Below, in pieces: positions 61,025 through 64,000 of a stretch of 64,000 nt of DNA. The notes under the pieces are model-generated. The model did not search any database. It saw nothing but the letters and a program-made list of their open reading frames with translations, and was not told the DNA's origin. Position 1 is the first letter of the stretch; each line of letters begins with the position of its first letter. A program made the translations under genes and the position numbers. Source of the DNA: Plotosus lineatus (taxonomy: Eukaryota > Chordata > Actinopteri > Siluriformes > Plotosidae); assembly GCA_024760905.1 (NCBI GenBank), contig CM045745.1, positions 11,556,282-11,620,281 of the forward strand. The letters run 5' to 3'.

Positions 61025-61357
61025 AAGTACCAGTCCATGGGTCATTTGATACCGGTCCGCAAAAAAATATTTCATTCTACAAATTATAATTTTTTTTTTT
61101 TTTTTTTTTTTTTATTGGTTGGTTTATAGGAGCTTCCGGATCTTATTGTGAAAATGAACTGTTTTTGACATTGCCACAGAAGCCCTTAAAATCATTCTGC
61201 CGTTTCCAACCACATATCTTTGTGAGGCGTGTTTTTTTTTTTTTTTTTTGCGGTGACACCCACCAAAACAGGACTACAGAGTACATTCTAACCGGTCCGC
61301 GAAAACATTTTCATACATAAAACTGATCCCTGGTGCAAAAAAGGTTGGAGACCACTG
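61025..61357. mobile_element. hAT non-autonomous element, left end eroded
   Basis: Left AGTACCAGTCCATGGGTC, right AAAAGGTTGGAGACCACTG; internal GATACCGGTCCGC and TAACCGGTCCGCG. Flanks TTCTATAG (61017-61024) and TTCTAGAG (61358-61365) match at 7 of 8. Contains T-runs at 61090-61112 and 61233-61249. Confidence 0.75.
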
Positions 61358-61396
61358 TTCTAGAGCACATGCTGAAAACTTTCAATTGGGTTAAGG

Positions 61397-62144
61397 CAGT
61401 GCTTCTCAATTATTTTCTGTTACGCCCCCCCTAGCAAGAAGAAAACAATTCGCGCCCCCCCACCACCCACTTTCCGCCGCAACTATAAATTATAACTTTT
61501 TTCTATAATATAGTTACAGGTATATCTTTTCATTATATCGTATCCTTGTTAACATAAATAAAACAAAAAGAAAGAGATATAGTTCAACTTACAAGAATAA
61601 CTTTAACATTTTTTATTAGTCTGTAAAAGAAAGTGCATCAATTTGCCTTAAATTTAAAAATAATAATATCCTTGTTACATTTTTGACAAACTTACCACAC
61701 CATTTGCTGCTGAAAATAAAATCAATAAATAATTAATTCAAATTGACTTCAGAAACATTAACTCAGGAGCACAATATATAAACACTTTAACCTACAAAAC
61801 AAGAACAAATAGAACAATTTGTGCTGATTTTTTTTTTTCTCAAAATGAGGAAGCCAAGATTAATGGCTACAATGAGCACATTTTGCAGCGCACAGCTTCT
61901 CAAAGCGAGGTTTGAAGCATGACACTGAAACTCTCAGCTCCTGCTCAATGTTTAGCTGGGACCTGTACTTGCTGCGCACAATGGGCAATGAGGGCGCCAC
62001 TGCCAACTACTGGAGTGGATGTGCAATTACACTTTCTTGTAGTACGGCGGAAAAAAAGCATGTTCTCCTGGGTCACACGCGCCCCCCTCAGCATCCCATC
62101 GCGCCCCCCCTGGGGGGGCGCGCCCCACTATTTGAGAAGCACTG
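61397..62144. mobile_element. hAT non-autonomous element with perfect target duplication
   Basis: 748 bp, CAGTGCTTCTCAATTATTTT to CACTATTTGAGAAGCACTG, with C-rich subterminal runs. GGTTAAGG is exact at 61389-61396 and 62145-62152. Open frames over 61912-62226 run through the terminal repeat and are not genes. Confidence 0.92.
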
Positions 62145-62152
62145 GGTTAAGG

Positions 62153-62519
62153 TCAGGATTCTGGGGTGCCAACACATACGTGAAAGTGATTCCTCGTTCT
62201 CCCTGAACTATTCTTCCATTTTTTGAGTCCTCATTTTATATCTGTGATCTTGGGGAAGAAAAAGTCCATTGATGTCATAGACTGCTCATTCGGGTCATCA
62301 GCTGACTTCATTTTATTGCCATTTTAATATTGCTGATCCTCAATCTGACCAACTGAAGCAACAATGCAATGGTGATTACATGCTGTGATCGGGGCTAAAT
62401 GCTCTTCATGAAAATAGTAGTGTGTGATTTCATTTATTTCTTTTTTGGCTGCGCAGTGTATATTTTTAAACAGTAAAGAAGAGTGATTTCCAATATAAAT
62501 ATAAAAGAAAACATAATTA
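62153..62519. other. Unassigned
   Basis: No element recognised. Confidence 0.35.
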
Positions 62520-62640
62520 GTTAATTTTCTAAGCCACTTAATCCTATTAGGGTCACAGGGAGGCTGGTGTCCATCTCTGCTGACCCTGGGTGAAGGTGGG
62601 GTACAACCTGGACTGCTTGGGCATTTTAGTTGACTTCTTG
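62520..62640 (-). mobile_element. SINE tail fragment
   Basis: TTTTCTAAGCCACTTAATCC, TATTAGGGTCACAGGGAGGC, TGGTGTCCATCTCTGC; only the shared tail. Confidence 0.65.
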
Positions 62641-62834
62641 CTGCCTGATAGTGCATTATATAACTAACTAACTAACTCTTTATTGTCAAAGTACATTTAC
62701 ATACATTGAAATTTGCTTTGTGCGCTAGGCACCTGTCACCACTGTGCAGCACCAGTTATTGCATTGTTCTATCCTTTTGATGCTGAGCGCCAAGCAGGAA
62801 GTAACAACTGCCAAATTTTAACTTCTTATGGTAT

Positions 62835-62905
62835 GAAGCGGCCGGATTCGAACTCCGACCTACCGGAGGATAAAGCGGACACTCTACCAACTGAGCTAAA
62901 TCCCC
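62835..62905 (-). pseudogene. tRNA-like relic (71 nt)
   Basis: The minus strand has a perfect A-box region (TTAGCTCAGTTGGTAGAG) forming a D-arm and a B-box-like GAGTTCGAATCC. The anticodon stem does not close, and the acceptor strands GGGGATT and CCGCTTC pair poorly. It is probably a decayed tRNA gene or SINE head rather than a working tRNA. Confidence 0.5.
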
Positions 62906-63066
62906 AGTATATATTGTATATTGTTATAATGTATTGTTGTCCCTTCAAGTGCCGAGTTACATCTTGAACGAACAGCTGCTGAACAACAATGACAATAACT
63001 GCCGAGAACATTCTAGGTACAGTCACTTTCACTGGTACCAACATGAGCTAAAATGCTATTCAAGTT

Positions 63067-63239
63067 ATTATCATCCTATGTTTTTCCTCAGTTGAATTGA
63101 TTACATACAGTATGTCCATAATGCATTAAAATGGACAGCAAATTCTTTGTACTATATAAAATATTTGCTGTTCATTTTAATGCATTATGGACATACTGTA
63201 TGTAATCAATTCAACTGAGGAAAAACATAGGATGATAAT
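63067..63239. mobile_element. Near-perfect palindrome, 77-bp arms
   Basis: Arms 63067-63143 and 63163-63239 are complementary at 76 of 77 positions around a 19-base AT-rich loop. Probably a recent fold-back MITE, though I see no clear target duplication or known terminus. Confidence 0.85.
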
Positions 63240-63586
63240 CTTATCCTAAGCACATACCCAATGTTGAGATAAAGCTTATATCCCATATCATGGAGTTTTA
63301 TGTGGCTACCATACTCAGAAAACCTATGGTAGTTGGCCTTGGTTACATAAACATCTATAGACATCTGTCAGCAATTTATCCAAATATACAACTATAAATG
63401 CAATTAGTGTTATAGTATGCATTGCACAAACTCTCAACTTATAAAAAAACGTATTTAATGAGATCCTTTCACTGGCATAAAATTGGCTTAAGCCACATTC
63501 TGAAATGAGTGAAAGTATTGTGCATTGTGATAGAAGCCATCCGCAAATATGATTACATAAATCTTTTTATAGACCATTATAATCGC
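63240..63586. other. Unassigned
   Basis: No element recognised. Confidence 0.35.
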
Positions 63587-63893
63587 GGCCGGCACGGTAT
63601 TATAGTGGTTAGCATGTCTGGCTCACAGGAAGAAACGTCCTGTATTCGATTCCCAGGCTCAGGTGTGTCTATGTGTAGTATGCATATTCTCCATGTGCTT
63701 GCATGGGTTTCCGCCCCAGTCCATAGCAATGTTCATTAGGCTTATAAGCTGTTTTAAATTGCCCCTGGATATGACTTGCTATGGTAAGCTGTTCAGGGTA
63801 TACCTAACCTTTGCACTGTTTTGGCTGAGACAGTTACGTTCTAGCCGTCCCACGACCCTAGTAGAATAAGGTGGTTCAACAATTGAATAAGGG
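63587..63893 (+). mobile_element. SINE-M
   Basis: Head GGCCGGCACGGTATTATAGT and GGTTAGCATGTCTGGCTCAC, B-box-like TATTCGATTCCC. The tail is CCCTAGTAGAATAAGGTGG then TTCAACAATTGAATAAGGG. Confidence 0.82.
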
Positions 63894-63922
63894 AATGACA
63901 ATAATGAGAGAGAACTAAAATA

Positions 63923-64000
63923 CAGGGATCCCTCGTTACTTCGTACTTCAATTCATGCGGCTTCAGTGCATCAATTTTTTTTTTTTTTTGTAATATTCAT
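63923..64000 (+). mobile_element. CAGGGATCCC-type MITE, cut by window end
   Basis: CAGGGATCCCTCGTTACTTC after TA (63921-63922), then CATGCGGCTTCAGTGCATC and a T-run; continues beyond the window. Confidence 0.8.

Noticed and set aside
61912..62226. 104-codon frame rich in Pro/Gly at its end
   Set aside because: It reads through the C-rich terminal repeat of a hAT element with exact 8-bp target duplications.

Overview
The window reads as teleost fish genomic DNA, probably the intronic interior of a large gene. The evidence is the absence of long intact coding regions, very abundant (CA)n/(TA)n microsatellites, and a fish-type repeat set: L2, Rex1-like and RTE LINEs, a Ty3/gypsy LTR element, Tc1, Tigger/pogo-like and hAT DNA transposons, and tRNA-headed SINEs ending in GAATGAATG tails. 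Family names rest on recognising motifs by eye; the species cannot be named.

The only host coding sequence I can support is a 45-nt minus-strand exon at 15332-15376. It encodes five perfect Gly-X-Y triplets between good splice sites, so the window probably lies across introns of a minus-strand, non-fibrillar collagen gene. I found no other exon, no functional RNA gene and no CRISPR array.

Layout. 1-340: gypsy pol remnant. 1094-4406: hAT MITE, degraded L2 LINE, chimeric RTE-tail insertion with an 18-bp target duplication. 5.4-7.5 kb: inverted SINE pair and Tigger-like copy 1. 8.5-11.5 kb: three hAT elements. 12.2-13.1 kb: SINE with an RTE-type tail between two (TA)n tracts. 13-16.4 kb: mostly unique sequence with the collagen exon. 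16.5-20.3 kb: pogo-like element, ancient SINE, and an unusual CGGAA-rich 11-mer zone. 22.2-29.9 kb: Tigger-like copies, SINE-in-SINE nest, second pogo-like copy. 31.5-38.6 kb: SINE scraps, Tigger-like copies 2 and 3, Rex1-like LINE with nested SINE, Tc1 end, RTE end. 40.3-41.8 kb: MITE with nested SINE. 42.3-46.2 kb: gypsy element with a LINE inserted in its 5' LTR. 46.5-49.9 kb: SINEs, hAT, palindrome. 51.4-55.4 kb: third pogo-like copy, then a Tc1 element with a nearly open transposase and an RTE LINE in its right terminal repeat. 55.5-64 kb: SINEs, two neighbouring hAT elements, tRNA-like relic, long palindrome, MITE cut by the window end.

Working names: SINE-A (head GGGGCAGTGGTGGTCTAGTGG), SINE-M (head GGCACGGTGGTGTAGTGGTTAGC, resembling a widespread teleost tRNA-SINE), SINE-B (head GGTGGTGTAGTGGTTAGGGTGC). 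Nothing here looks like a new multi-gene system. The best leads are the collagen exon, the CGGAA zone, the SINE-A family with three alternative 3' ends, and several dated nested insertions.
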